Of a stretch of DNA of 64,000 nt, positions 9,201 to 16,646 are shown piece after piece. The translations under genes were made by a program, and so were the position numbers. The notes under the pieces are model-generated. The model saw only the letters and a program-made list of their open reading frames with translations. It was not told the DNA's origin and did not search any database. Position 1 is the first letter of the stretch; each line of letters opens with the position of its first letter. Origin of the DNA: Halobacteriales archaeon QH_7_65_31 (GTDB lineage Archaea > Halobacteriota > Halobacteria > Halobacteriales > Haloarculaceae); the NCBI GenBank assembly GCA_003021785.1, contig PXQU01000004.1, positions 124,001-188,000 of the forward strand, in the 5' to 3' direction.

Positions 9201-9599
9201 GATCCACAGACGCTTGAGCACTTCGACGCCCTCAGTGTCGTACGCGTATCGCAACGCGTCCTGCTGAGTTTCGTCGGCGTGCTGCATCATCATCTCGACT
9301 GCCTGCGTGTCGCTGAGCCCCCGTAGTGAGCTTTGATCGACGCTGTCGAGCCGGAGGACCACCTCTACGGTCCCTTCGGCCTGCTCAAGCGAGTCGTCGA
9401 TCGCCGCTTGATCTGTGGGCTGTGTTTCGATGTCGGGGCTCGTCCCCCCGTCACTGATCGATACTCCCGGTGTCTTATCAGCCATTACCCCATCTGGTTG
9501 GACCTCTGCCCCTGATGCGGGAGCCGCCGCCAGTGCCGGTGCGGCCGCCCCTACGATCATGAGGACCGTCAGTCCAATCGCGAGTGCGCTTTTCTTCAT
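6291..9599 (-). CDS. Secreted subtilisin-like (S8) protease with cohesin and dockerin domains
   Basis: The roughly 1102-residue protein has a signal peptide (KKSALAIGLTVLMIVGAAAPALA) and a propeptide of about 160 residues. The S8 catalytic domain follows, with Asp217 (AVLDTGVD), His254 (DDHGTHTSG), oxyanion Asn345 (SAGNSG) and Ser427 (GTSMAAPH). Next are a carboxypeptidase-regulatory-like repeat (about 491-565), a long unassigned region, a cohesin-like domain (886-1014) and a two-repeat dockerin (about 1015-1077). The dockerin has calcium loops DVNADGEITAGD and DVNQDGTITSAD. The enzyme should digest proteins outside the cell. Cohesin and dockerin on one chain could allow self-assembly and docking on the cohesin protein next door (inference). 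I chose the ATG at 9599 over the GTG at 9608. Confidence 0.93.
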   Translation of the reverse strand: MKKSALAIGLTVLMIVGAAAPALAAAPASGAEVQPDGVMADKTPGVSISDGGTSPDIETQPTDQAAIDDSLEQAEGTVEVVLRLDSVDQSSLRGLSDTQAVEMMMQHADETQQDALRYAYDTEGVEVLKRLWIANAILLEVNTDEVSIERLTRINNVDRVHANFELTLPTDPEQSESRADGPSADAETTYGLDQINAPEVWEEYDTKGDGVGVAVLDTGVDPDHPDIDIDPENFVEVTDDGEVENVDPFDSDDHGTHTSGTVTGGDASGEYIGVAPDATLYHGLVIPGGGGSFTQVAAGMEWAANEPGVDVVSMSLGADGYFTEMIEPTQNIEAAGKILVASAGNSGEGASGSPGNVYEAIAAGASNEDLGIAAFSSGEEVDTSEAWGDAAPADWPDNYVVPDYAAPGVAVKSALPGGGYGEKSGTSMAAPHISGAVALMLAAGGDVDQSTVEEALTDTAFAPVDDPDPVRYGDGIIDVKAATDQVALEQEITGTVTEADSDVPIEGATVSTDQGFDSVTNADGEYTTLADVGTVEVTADAFGYDESSATVEVGDEETVTQDFGLDPALDLQLLQGQPDAIEGGESATAVVQAANLESYTAELGDGYDEADATLYVNGDEVPWGESVTFPEPTDVTAEVTVETAAGTSGELSVVHTFEGLGSSVEVTTGPTDVFEEFTQVGIVTDEGSYGDQITATLSEQLPASYAIDVLTSSEAIDSTEEYDSYVVNNLDEENAEAFVSATNDYSTGVVYLDQWGSYSNGIEMRSDVLGDPAETADGFSNENPTYVNVADHPIFEGVGEGPIQLHTASFSDKMWFSDTDATVLADVSNGEVQGAGVAVDSDRWDILGGSLGYETFVEGEDYTEEADTILGNMVEVASNPPEPVGTVTVTDTVIGPEDESAEVTLQTDVDSVAGYEATVSFDASKLQVESVDGIDMDDPAVSIDNEDGSVTLSQAQANGADAPVMAQITFEVVEIENGDEASLMLDASSSAIYDESGSAYLTNFDGGTVSVLSSQLGDVNADGEITAGDAVIAQRYIAGLPTEVPDEQIETLGDVNQDGTITSADVTAILQIVIGNEEPPESEDDERASLVTNAAPAAQIAG

Positions 9600-9910
9600 A
9601 ACGACCACTGGAGTACACGTCTGTACCGGTTATTGTTATTGACACGTAGATTCGGCGTTCTGAAGTTCAACCGGCCGTAGTGAGGCCGAAAGGCGACGTT
9701 GAGCGGGAATTCGGTGGTACTGAATATACATTTGAAGAGACGCGACGCTCGTGTGATACAGTACCACGGTTCGGAGCAGCCGTATCCGGGTCTGAATCAT
9801 CAGCGTTGCCGCTCTCCGTGCGCGTCTGTACCGTTTCAACGAGTGATTGTACTGCGTATTCGTGATAATTACTAATACAGTGTGGTAGAAAAGGACAAGC
9901 GCACTGAGAG
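9600..9910. other. Intergenic region between divergent protease and DUF7344 genes
   Basis: About 300 bases with lower GC than the neighbours and no convincing coding frame. It must hold the promoters for both the protease (AT stretch near 9630-9645, about 35 to 45 bases upstream of its start) and the DUF7344 gene (TACTGCGTATTCGTGATAATTAC region near 9848-9870). No repeats or operator palindromes stood out. Because the regulator is divergent, autoregulation or control of the protease is plausible but not shown. Confidence 0.4.
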
Positions 9911-10477
9911 ATGAGCTCAGACCACTCCAAAAGCCATCGTTTCGCCGATGCGTCACGGCAGAACGAACTGTTTGATCTTCTCGCGAACCGCCGGCGCCGA
10001 TGCGTCATTCACGCGTTACGGACGACAGAGGAGGCTATCGATCTCGGGACCGTCTCTGAACTGGTTGCGGCCCGTGAGAACGGCGGGGTAGTCGCCAATG
10101 TCTCTCACGAAGAGCGCAAGAGCGTCTACACGTCGCTTCAACAGCACCATCTCCCGAAGATGGACGACTGGGGGGTCATCCAGTTCGACAAGGAACGCGG
10201 TATCGTCGCCCCCACTGAGGCGTTCACCGACGCCCGTATCCACTTGGAGGTACTGCAGGGCCGAGAGTTCCCGTGGAGTCTGTTCTACGTCGGCTACGGC
10301 ATCGTCGGTGTCGCTATCGCACTCGCGCTCGGCGTCTCCGCCCCACTCATCGCCGCTCTGCCCGCGCCCGTCTGGATCGGTCTGTACGGTGTCGGACTGT
10401 CCCTCGCGGCGGGGTATCACTACGCTAAAACCAGTCGACTGCGGTTCGAAACGATCGATCGCCCGCCGAAAACGTAG
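9911..10477 (+). CDS. DUF7344 winged-helix protein with two C-terminal membrane helices
   Basis: The 188-residue protein has an N-terminal helix-turn-helix-like domain of the haloarchaeal DUF7344 type (ELFDLLANRRRRCVIHAL, SVYTSLQQHHLPKMDDWGV). Two hydrophobic segments follow at about residues 125-145 and 150-170. Such proteins are presumed membrane-tethered transcription regulators or sensors, but no ligand is known to me. It is divergent from the secreted protease and inside the same repeat-bounded segment, so it is the natural candidate regulator of the cohesin/protease pair. That link is inference from position only. Confidence 0.8.
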   Translation: MSSDHSKSHRFADASRQNELFDLLANRRRRCVIHALRTTEEAIDLGTVSELVAARENGGVVANVSHEERKSVYTSLQQHHLPKMDDWGVIQFDKERGIVAPTEAFTDARIHLEVLQGREFPWSLFYVGYGIVGVAIALALGVSAPLIAALPAPVWIGLYGVGLSLAAGYHYAKTSRLRFETIDRPPKT

Positions 10478-10560
10478 CCGCCTGACCGAGGTACGGCTCT
10501 TTACGGCGACGAAACGCCTCGCGGCTCCGCTTCGTTCCTCGACGCCGGGCTGATACGGCC

Positions 10561-10609
10561 ACTCCGACGTGCGGCCCGGTGGTTCTCGCGGCGTGTCAGT
10601 CGGCCCTGA
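10561..10609 (+). repeat. Direct repeat, right copy (bounds the cohesin/protease segment)
   Basis: It matches 5414-5462 in 48 of 49 positions. In this copy the repeat lies beside and overlaps the end of the intact UPF0058 gene, and it preserves the last codons of the small membrane gene without the rest of that gene. Similarity to the left copy starts abruptly at 10561, which marks a clean junction. Confidence 0.85.
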
Positions 10610-10847
10610 TCTCACCCGTCGTCTCTGTGCTACCGCTGGAGGACGGCTCCTCGCCAGAGCCGCTGAGCGCCGACGCCAGCGCGAACACGGCGGCTTCGTG
10701 GCGCTGTTTCGACACGTGAATCGCGTTCGGTCGCAGCTGCAACTTCTCGTAGCCGGGCGCGTCGATCTCCTCGTCGAGACGCTCCCCGCAGAACCGCCGT
10801 ACCTGTGCCAACAGCCCGTGAACGTGGAGTAGCTCCTGTTTTCGCAT
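10596..10847 (-). CDS. UPF0058 family protein
   Basis: The 83-residue protein begins MRKQELLHVHGLLAQVRRF, which is typical of the UPF0058 family of small archaeal proteins of unknown function. The middle PNAIHVSKQRHEAAVFALA is also family-like, and the C-terminal 20 residues are Ser/Glu/Thr-rich and variable. The frame is open further upstream, but I start at this Met because family members begin there. Its 3' end is partly duplicated at 5457-5525, left of the cohesin/protease segment. Confidence 0.85.
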   Translation of the reverse strand: MRKQELLHVHGLLAQVRRFCGERLDEEIDAPGYEKLQLRPNAIHVSKQRHEAAVFALASALSGSGEEPSSSGSTETTGEIRAD

Positions 10848-11136
10848 CACACGTGACGATGTGTCCCACACGACAACGAACTGTCTACCGAACATCTTCG
10901 TTCGCGGTCGCTCTCGTGATCGCTCTGTGATCGATCCCGTTCCGTCACGCCCGTTCCCCACGATCCAAATCGAACGACGCTAACGACTCGATAAAACGTC
11001 TCCGGGCTTCTCAATGCGTTGTAAAACGTTCTCTCCGGGTATCATCAGGCGCTCGACTCGATGAATCGACGCAAAAACACACTCAGCGTCGACCCGGTAT
11101 ATATGGGTAGGGGTGTATGGTGTGAGTAGAGAGCCC

Positions 11137-11379
11137 ATGTCCACCGAGTCCTCCCCGACCGACGTTCTCCCCGACGTGACGCCGCCGCGACTCGCCCGAG
11201 TCACCCGAGCGGCCGGCACTGCGACCCGCGGTGTCGCCTTCTGGAGCGGTATCACGCTCGCGTTCGCACAGATCCCGCTGTTCGCCGCCGGTGTCACCGG
11301 GGCCGATCCGACGCTGCTGGTCGCGCTCGTCGCCGTGAATCTCGCCGCGCTGGCCCTCGGCAGCGACTACCGGGCCTGA
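11137..11379 (+). CDS. Small membrane protein (80 aa)
   Basis: Starting at MSTESSPTDVLPDVTPP, the 80 residues include two hydrophobic stretches (about 32-50 and 56-72) after a soluble N-terminus. I do not recognise the family. A TATA-like run (GTATATATGG around 11097-11106) lies about 35 bases upstream of the chosen ATG, which supports transcription. A start at 11113 is possible but puts the box too close. Confidence 0.6.
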   Translation: MSTESSPTDVLPDVTPPRLARVTRAAGTATRGVAFWSGITLAFAQIPLFAAGVTGADPTLLVALVAVNLAALALGSDYRA

Positions 11380-11399
11380 GCGTCGCCCGAGGGGCGATC

Positions 11400-11798
11400 T
11401 CACCGGTCGGGCGGTTCCGGCGGTTCGAACAGTCGGGCGAGCCACCCTGCGACGCGGGAGGAACCGACGACGCGCTCTCCGTACTCTCCGGCTGCGATCA
11501 CTTTCTCACGCAGTGTCGACTGCTCCCAGCGCGCCGACAGCGGCGTCACGAGCCGATCGATCAGCGCGATCACCGGACCGACGGTGTAGGTCTCACGCAG
11601 ATCGATGACAACGACCGTCGGCTCTGGCTCGGCGGTGAGCCACCGATACAGTCGCGAGTCGCGTGCTACGGCGGTGGCCGACTGTCCGACCCGACGGACT
11701 GCCCTGATAGATGAAGACGCCGCGAGGGCGTCCCGTGCGACTGCCGTGGCCTGTACGAGCGCAGAGCCGTCGAGTGCCGTCTCGATACGGTCGCTCAC
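11400..11798 (-). CDS. Hypothetical protein coupled to the DUF4330 gene
   Basis: A 132-residue protein with an Ala-rich helical N-terminus, a central beta-like stretch (EPTVVVIDLRETYTVGPVIALIDRL) and an amphipathic C-terminus. No family is recognised. Its GTG start overlaps the stop of the DUF4330 gene by four bases (GTGA), so the two are translationally coupled and probably work together at or near the membrane. No transmembrane helix is clear, although the central VVVIDLRE...VGPVIALI segment is mildly hydrophobic. Confidence 0.6.
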   Translation of the reverse strand: MSDRIETALDGSALVQATAVARDALAASSSIRAVRRVGQSATAVARDSRLYRWLTAEPEPTVVVIDLRETYTVGPVIALIDRLVTPLSARWEQSTLREKVIAAGEYGERVVGSSRVAGWLARLFEPPEPPDR

Positions 11799-12550
11799 GA
11801 CTCGACCTCGATTACTTCACCGACGAACTCGTACCGCTCCGTCGCGAACCCGACCTGCCGACCGATTCTGATCTGGTCGTTCCCGTACAGCGGTCCCGCC
11901 GTGGTCTCTCTCGCGACGAACTCGACGCGAACGGTGAGTCGCTCGCGGTTCCCGCTCATCGGTTCGCGACTCACCGCTTGGATCGTCGCGACGGTCTGGC
12001 CCGCCGTCCGGTGTTCGTCGCCCGGCTCGACGGCGTCGGCGACGGCCGTCGAGACGTTCGCCGTCAGCGTCGCGGTGACGGGCGCCGTCGGGATCGCGGC
12101 CTCCTCGTCGAGCCCAATCACGTTCGCGTCGTACTGGTAGCTCGGCGTCGTGATCTGCAGCGTCGAGCCGTGACGGACCGCCGTTCCGCCGACGGTGAAC
12201 GCGTTCGTCTCCATCCGCCCCTGCACGCGAAGCGCCGCGATTACTCGAACGCCGGCATCGCTCGGTGTCCGGTACACGTCCGTCACCGTCGCGTTCGTCC
12301 CGCCGAACCGAACCGTCTCGGGTTCGACGAGCGCCGCCGCTGCCGGTGAGTGTGCGCCCAGATCGACCGTCACCGTCCGGTTTATCAGCACGTCAGCCCC
12401 CTCGTTCACCGCTTGCGTGTCGCCGGGTCCGTCCGCCCCGAGCACGAGCGCGACCCCAGCGACAGCGACGGCGACGACGAACAGGACGACGAGCAGATCG
12501 ATGACGTTGACGATACCGAACACGCGCCCGTGCTCGTCCAGCAGTTCCAT
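11795..12550 (-). CDS. DUF4330 family membrane-anchored protein
   Basis: The 251-residue protein starts MELLDEHGRVFGIVNVIDLL, a pattern I associate with DUF4330. One membrane helix (about residues 16-37) is followed by a large beta-rich domain outside the membrane. That domain contains two similar halves with VTVDLGAHSP and VTATLTANVS-type strands, so a duplicated fold is possible. The function is unknown. It is the first gene of a two-gene operon with the protein at 11400-11798, and it is divergent from the SQD1-like operon. Confidence 0.75.
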   Translation of the reverse strand: MELLDEHGRVFGIVNVIDLLVVLFVVAVAVAGVALVLGADGPGDTQAVNEGADVLINRTVTVDLGAHSPAAAALVEPETVRFGGTNATVTDVYRTPSDAGVRVIAALRVQGRMETNAFTVGGTAVRHGSTLQITTPSYQYDANVIGLDEEAAIPTAPVTATLTANVSTAVADAVEPGDEHRTAGQTVATIQAVSREPMSGNRERLTVRVEFVARETTAGPLYGNDQIRIGRQVGFATERYEFVGEVIEVES

Positions 12551-12637
12551 ACTCGTGACTCGGCAAGCGGGGACATAACGGCTTCCGTCTCCGGCCCGGA
12601 CACGAAGCTACTTGTGGACGGTCGCGCAACGTCGCCC

Positions 12638-13798
12638 ATGTCGATTCTCGTCACCGGCGGCGACGGCTACATCGGCTGGCCGACCGCCCTCCGTCTCGCC
12701 ACCCGTACCGACGAGCGTATCGTCGCCGTGGACAGCTGCGCCCGCCGCGAGTGGGTCGCCGAGGTCGGCGCGACCAGCGCGACACCGGTCGCCGACCCGG
12801 AGACGCGACTGGCTGCTGCTCGCGAGGTCCACGACGCCGTGAACCTCTCGTTCGTGGAGGGTGATCTCACCGAACGGTCCTTCGTCGATCGCCTGCTGAC
12901 GGTCCACGAGCCGTCGGTGATCGTCCACACAGCGGCCCAGCCGTCCGCGCCGTACTCACAGATCGACGGCGAGCGGGCGAACTTCACCCAGCACAACAAC
13001 ATGCAGGCGACGCGGAACCTCCTGTTCGGCCTGCACGACCACGGGCTGACGGAGACGCATTTCATCGAGACGACGACGACCGGTATCTACGGTGCACCGG
13101 CGTTCCCGATCCCCGAGGGCGGGGCGACGATGGAGCACGCGGGCGACCGCGACGACGTGCCGTTTCCGGCGATGGCGGGCTCGTGGTATCACCTCTCGAA
13201 ATCTCACGACGCGGCGAACCTCCGCCTCGCGAACGAGCAGTTCGATGTTCCCGTCTCGGACGTGCGAACGGCGATCACGTACGGGACTGAAACCGAGGAG
13301 ACGCGGGCCGACTCCCGGCTGAAGACGCGGCTCGACTTCGACTACTATTTCGGCGTCGTCGCCCACCGATTTGCTGCACAAGCTGTCGCCGGCTACCCGC
13401 TCACGGTGTATGGGAAGGGCGAACAGCGGAAACCGTTCGTCTCACTGGAGGACGCCGTCGAGGGACTCGTGCGGCTCGCGCTCGGTGAGACCCCCGACGG
13501 TCTCACGGTGTACAATCAGGTGACGCGACCGATCGCGATCGTCGAGATGGCAGAGACGATCCGCGAGGTCGCGGGCGAGCACGGGCTCGACGTGGAGATC
13601 ACGCACGTCGAGAACCCCCGCGACGAGGACGAGACCCACCAGATGGAGATCGACAACGACCGGTATATGGACGTGATCGGCGAGCAGCGAGCGACCTTCG
13701 CCGACGGGATCGACGACATCGTAGCGACGCTCCGCAGCTATCAGGAGACGATCGTGAGCCACGAAGACCGATTCTTACCCGACGCGCTTCAGGAATGA
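12638..13798 (+). CDS. agl3: UDP-sulfoquinovose synthase-like SDR (SQD1/Agl3 type)
   Basis: The 386-residue extended SDR matches plant/cyanobacterial SQD1 and Sulfolobus Agl3 in many diagnostic motifs. These include GGDGYIGWPTAL at the N-terminus, the SAPYSQID and FTQHNN motifs, SWYHLSKSHDAAN with Tyr184/Lys188, RLDFDYYFG, and GYPLTVYGKGEQ. Such enzymes make UDP-sulfoquinovose from UDP-glucose and sulfite. In Sulfolobus the sugar decorates N-glycans, and in phototrophs it forms sulfolipid. Which use applies here is unknown. It overlaps the next SDR gene by four bases. The 5' end of a related gene survives as a fragment at 23407. The start is the ATG at 12638; the open frame upstream is antisense to DUF4330. 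Confidence 0.82.
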   Translation: MSILVTGGDGYIGWPTALRLATRTDERIVAVDSCARREWVAEVGATSATPVADPETRLAAAREVHDAVNLSFVEGDLTERSFVDRLLTVHEPSVIVHTAAQPSAPYSQIDGERANFTQHNNMQATRNLLFGLHDHGLTETHFIETTTTGIYGAPAFPIPEGGATMEHAGDRDDVPFPAMAGSWYHLSKSHDAANLRLANEQFDVPVSDVRTAITYGTETEETRADSRLKTRLDFDYYFGVVAHRFAAQAVAGYPLTVYGKGEQRKPFVSLEDAVEGLVRLALGETPDGLTVYNQVTRPIAIVEMAETIREVAGEHGLDVEITHVENPRDEDETHQMEIDNDRYMDVIGEQRATFADGIDDIVATLRSYQETIVSHEDRFLPDALQE

Positions 13799-14727
13799 AC
13801 GTCCTCGTCACCGGCGGCTGCGGCTACATCGGAAGCGTGCTCGTCCCGCTCCTCCAGCAGGACGAACGTGTCGAGCAGATCACGGTGCTTGACGACTTTT
13901 CGGCGAGCTCGCCGCGATCGCTGTTCGGGACCCTGGGCGACGGGCTGACGTTCTACGAGGGAGATGTGCGGGAGGACGGCGAGGTGGAGCCGGCCTGTCG
14001 CGGCGTCGATACGGTCATCCATCTCGCGGCTATCACCGGTGCGGACAGTACGCATGACCGTCGCGCGGAGACGGTCGCGACGAACGTAGAGGGGACACGC
14101 ACCGTCCTGAACGCCGCGGGAACGGCCGGCGTCGAAAACGTCGTACTCGCCTCGTCGTGTAACATCTACGGACGCGCATCGAGCCGCGATATCGACGAGT
14201 CGGTCGAGCCGGAGCCGCTGAACCCGTACGCCGAAACGAAACACGAGTCCGAATCGCTGCTCCGGGAGGCGAAAGCCGAGTTCGGCTTCGACGGCACGGC
14301 GCTGCGGCTGGCGACGAACTACGGGCACGCGCCGGGGGTTCGGTTCAACCTCGTCGTCAACCAGTTCGTGTTCCGGGCACTGACCGACCGGCCGCTGACG
14401 GTGTACGGCGACGGGACGAACTGGCGGCCGTTCATCCACGTGCGGGACGCCGCTCGCGCGTACAGACACGCCGCACTCGCGCCCGACGACTGGAGCCGGG
14501 AGGTGTACAACGTCGGTGCGAACGGCGAGAACTACCAGATCGCGACGATCGCCGATATCGTGAGCCGAGAGGTGCAGTCGGTCGATATCTCGTATCTCGA
14601 AGACGAACGACCCGGCCCCTCCTATCACGTCGACTTCGACCGGCTCGCGGAAACGGGCTACGAGACGGAGTGGACGCTCCGCGAGGGCGTTCGTGACCTG
14701 CGAGACGCGTTTCGCCGGGAGACGTAG
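13795..14727 (+). CDS. NAD-dependent epimerase/dehydratase (extended SDR)
   Basis: The 310-residue protein has the nucleotide-binding GGCGYIG at residues 7-13 and the catalytic Tyr145 and Lys149 in NPYAETK. It also carries VASSCNIYG and a sugar-binding TVYGDGTNWRPFIHV stretch, all typical of nucleotide-sugar 4-epimerases and 4,6-dehydratases. The exact substrate cannot be told. The ATGA overlap with the SQD1-like gene implies coupled translation and action on the same or a related nucleotide sugar. Confidence 0.85.
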   Translation: MNVLVTGGCGYIGSVLVPLLQQDERVEQITVLDDFSASSPRSLFGTLGDGLTFYEGDVREDGEVEPACRGVDTVIHLAAITGADSTHDRRAETVATNVEGTRTVLNAAGTAGVENVVLASSCNIYGRASSRDIDESVEPEPLNPYAETKHESESLLREAKAEFGFDGTALRLATNYGHAPGVRFNLVVNQFVFRALTDRPLTVYGDGTNWRPFIHVRDAARAYRHAALAPDDWSREVYNVGANGENYQIATIADIVSREVQSVDISYLEDERPGPSYHVDFDRLAETGYETEWTLREGVRDLRDAFRRET

Positions 14728-14832
14728 CACGAGAAACGCTTCTCGCCGTGATCTGTACCCCCCGCGTCACCCTGCCGCCGTGTCCCTCGATCTTTCCCAA
14801 GAGCCATACTCCACAGGGAGCTACGTCGCCGT

Positions 14833-15795
14833 ATGTCTCGTCCGTCTGTCGCCGTCACCGGGGCCGCCGGCTTCATCGGGAGCCGCGTCCTCGCACAGCT
14901 CCGGCGCGATCACCCCGACTGGGAGCTGACCGGTCTCGACAACTTCTATCGCGGGGAGATCCGCGAAGTCGCCGGCATTTCTATCGATCACGTCGACATC
15001 CGTCACCGCGACCAGCTGGCCGACGCGCTCGCCGGGGTGGACGTGGTCGTTCATCTCGCGGCGCTGTCGGGGGTCGAAAGCTGTGCCGACCGACCGGATC
15101 TCGCCTACGAGACGAACGTCGTCGGCACGACGAACGTCGCGTATCTCTGCAAGCGGGCGGGAGCGGCACTCGTGTTCCCGTTCTCGGCGGCCGTGCTCGG
15201 TGACCCGACCGAGTTCCCCATCACGACAGAGATGGATCGTGAGCCGCTGAACTGGTACGGCGAGACGAAGGTGCTCGGCGAGCAGGCGATCGAGACGCTC
15301 GCTGCCGGCTCGTTCCCGGCCCACCAGTTCCTCGTCGCGAACCTCTACGGTCACCACCGCATCGACGGTCGACGCGTCTCGAAGGACGTGGTGATCGATT
15401 TCTTCGTGGATCGGGCGCTCGCGGGCGAGCCGCTGACCGTCTACGAGCCGGGGACACAGGCCCGTAACTTCGTCCACGTGAAGGACGTCGCGAACGCGTT
15501 CTGTCTGAGCGCCGAGCGGCTGGTCGACGCTCGCGACCGCGGGGAGACGGGAAGCCGCGCGTTCGAGCTCGCGACCGAGGAAGCGCCGAGCGTCACGGAG
15601 ATGGCCGAACTGGTCGCCCGGATCGCCCGCGAGGAGCGCGGGCTGGAGCCGACCGTCGAGTTCGTCGCGAACCCGCGCGAGGCCGAGACGCTTGTCGAGG
15701 AGTTCACCGTCGATACGACGGCGGTACGCGAGACGCTAAGCTGGGAGCCACACCACACGGTCGAAGCGACGATCCGCGAGCAGCTCGCCGAGTGA
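14833..15795 (+). CDS. NAD-dependent epimerase/dehydratase (extended SDR)
   Basis: The 320-residue protein has the Rossmann signature GAAGFIG, HLAALSGVESCADRP, FSAAVLG and the catalytic Tyr142-x3-Lys146 in NWYGETK. It differs enough from its two neighbours to be a distinct enzyme rather than a recent duplicate. A gap of about 105 bases with an AT-containing stretch separates it from the previous SDR, so it may have its own promoter. Together the three SDR genes form a nucleotide-sugar-modifying block; the substrate is unassigned. Confidence 0.82.
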   Translation: MSRPSVAVTGAAGFIGSRVLAQLRRDHPDWELTGLDNFYRGEIREVAGISIDHVDIRHRDQLADALAGVDVVVHLAALSGVESCADRPDLAYETNVVGTTNVAYLCKRAGAALVFPFSAAVLGDPTEFPITTEMDREPLNWYGETKVLGEQAIETLAAGSFPAHQFLVANLYGHHRIDGRRVSKDVVIDFFVDRALAGEPLTVYEPGTQARNFVHVKDVANAFCLSAERLVDARDRGETGSRAFELATEEAPSVTEMAELVARIAREERGLEPTVEFVANPREAETLVEEFTVDTTAVRETLSWEPHHTVEATIREQLAE

Positions 15796-16500
15796 TCAAC
15801 AGACCGCGATCGTGACGTAGACGTACTCCTCGCCCGCCGCGATCCCGATCCCGAGCTGGTCGGCGTCGTCGAACTCCAGCGTGCGCCGAGCGTGGTCGTC
15901 GGAGATGAGCCGCTCGACGAGGCGGCTCCCGTAGTCGCGCTCGCTGTCGTCGGTTCGCGGGACGCGTGCGATCCCCTCCATCGACTCCCTCGCGACGGTG
16001 TACGTCTCCTGATTGGTGACGACCCGGCAGTTCGCTATCGCCGGTCGCCGCTCGTAGCGGTCGTCGGTCGTGGAGTTACCGATGGTGTGGGCGAGCCGCC
16101 CGCGCTCGGCCATCTGCTGGCTGTGGTTTCTCGCCATCGCGGAGAGCACGGACGAAACGGACCCTTCGGTCGCCATCGCCTCGTTCGTGGCCGTCGTCGG
16201 ATCGTCCTGAAAGGCGACGATGTCGCGCTCGACCTGCTCTCTGATCTGGTCGGTATCGAGCGCCGGGGCGGAGGTGGCCGTCGGAGTCGGGGTCGGAGTC
16301 GGTGTTCCGTTGTCCGTCGAGGTCGGCGTTGCAGTCGGGGTCGGTGTCGCGGTCCCGTTCTCTGCTGGAGTGGCCGTCGGCGTCGGTGACTCCGGCGTCG
16401 GCGTCGGTGTCGACGTACCCTGCCCGCCCAGCTGTGTCGCGCCCACCCCGACGGCGGCGACGAGCACGATAATTGCCACAGCGAGCAGGTTCTTGTTCAC
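15796..16500 (-). CDS. CAP-domain (SCP/PR-1-like) surface protein
   Basis: From the GTG at 16500 the protein has about 234 residues. It has an N-terminal membrane anchor or signal (KNLLAVAIIVLVAAVGVGA), a Pro/Thr-rich linker of PTPTPT-type repeats (about 26-78), and a CAP-like domain (about 83-234). The domain contains ARNHSQQMAERGRLAHT, the usual first histidine region, and a C-terminal AAGEEYVYVTIAVC. CAP proteins are extracellular with varied, often unclear functions. The linker is probably O-glycosylated or simply extended. A longer frame reaches 16653, but its first 51 residues are basic and unlike a signal peptide. Confidence 0.8.
   Translation of the reverse strand: MNKNLLAVAIIVLVAAVGVGATQLGGQGTSTPTPTPESPTPTATPAENGTATPTPTATPTSTDNGTPTPTPTPTATSAPALDTDQIREQVERDIVAFQDDPTTATNEAMATEGSVSSVLSAMARNHSQQMAERGRLAHTIGNSTTDDRYERRPAIANCRVVTNQETYTVARESMEGIARVPRTDDSERDYGSRLVERLISDDHARRTLEFDDADQLGIGIAAGEEYVYVTIAVC
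16262..16425 (-). repeat. Low-complexity Pro/Thr repeat coding for the CAP protein linker
   Basis: The DNA is a degenerate GTCGGNGTCGG-like repeat that encodes alternating Thr-Pro runs with TDNGT and ENGT insertions. The unit is only six bases and lies wholly within the CAP gene, so it is a protein linker and not a regulatory array. Confidence 0.8.
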
Positions 16501-16646
16501 CGGCGGTCCCCGCAACGGCGGTCGGTCGGGTCGCGCGATACTGCCATACAGTTGCTGGTCACTCGCGTACGACTTAAGTTGTCCGTCGCCGCTCCCTCGA
16601 CTCGTCGAGCCAGTACGTCTATTACCGATGATCACGACATTCGCGT

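Noticed and set aside
7563..9326. A 587-residue plus-strand frame opposite the protease gene.
   Set aside because: It is the antisense of a gene with a full catalytic triad and domain set. Long antisense frames are expected in GC-rich haloarchaeal DNA with this codon bias.
10848..11136. Looked for a small gene or RNA in this gap of nearly 290 bases.
   Set aside because: Only two loosely similar AAAACGTTCTC/AAAACGTCTCC stretches and the AT box of the next gene are visible; nothing supports a gene.
16262..16425. Simple repeats that might be a regulatory or recombination array.
   Set aside because: They are in frame with the CAP-domain gene and encode a Pro/Thr linker.
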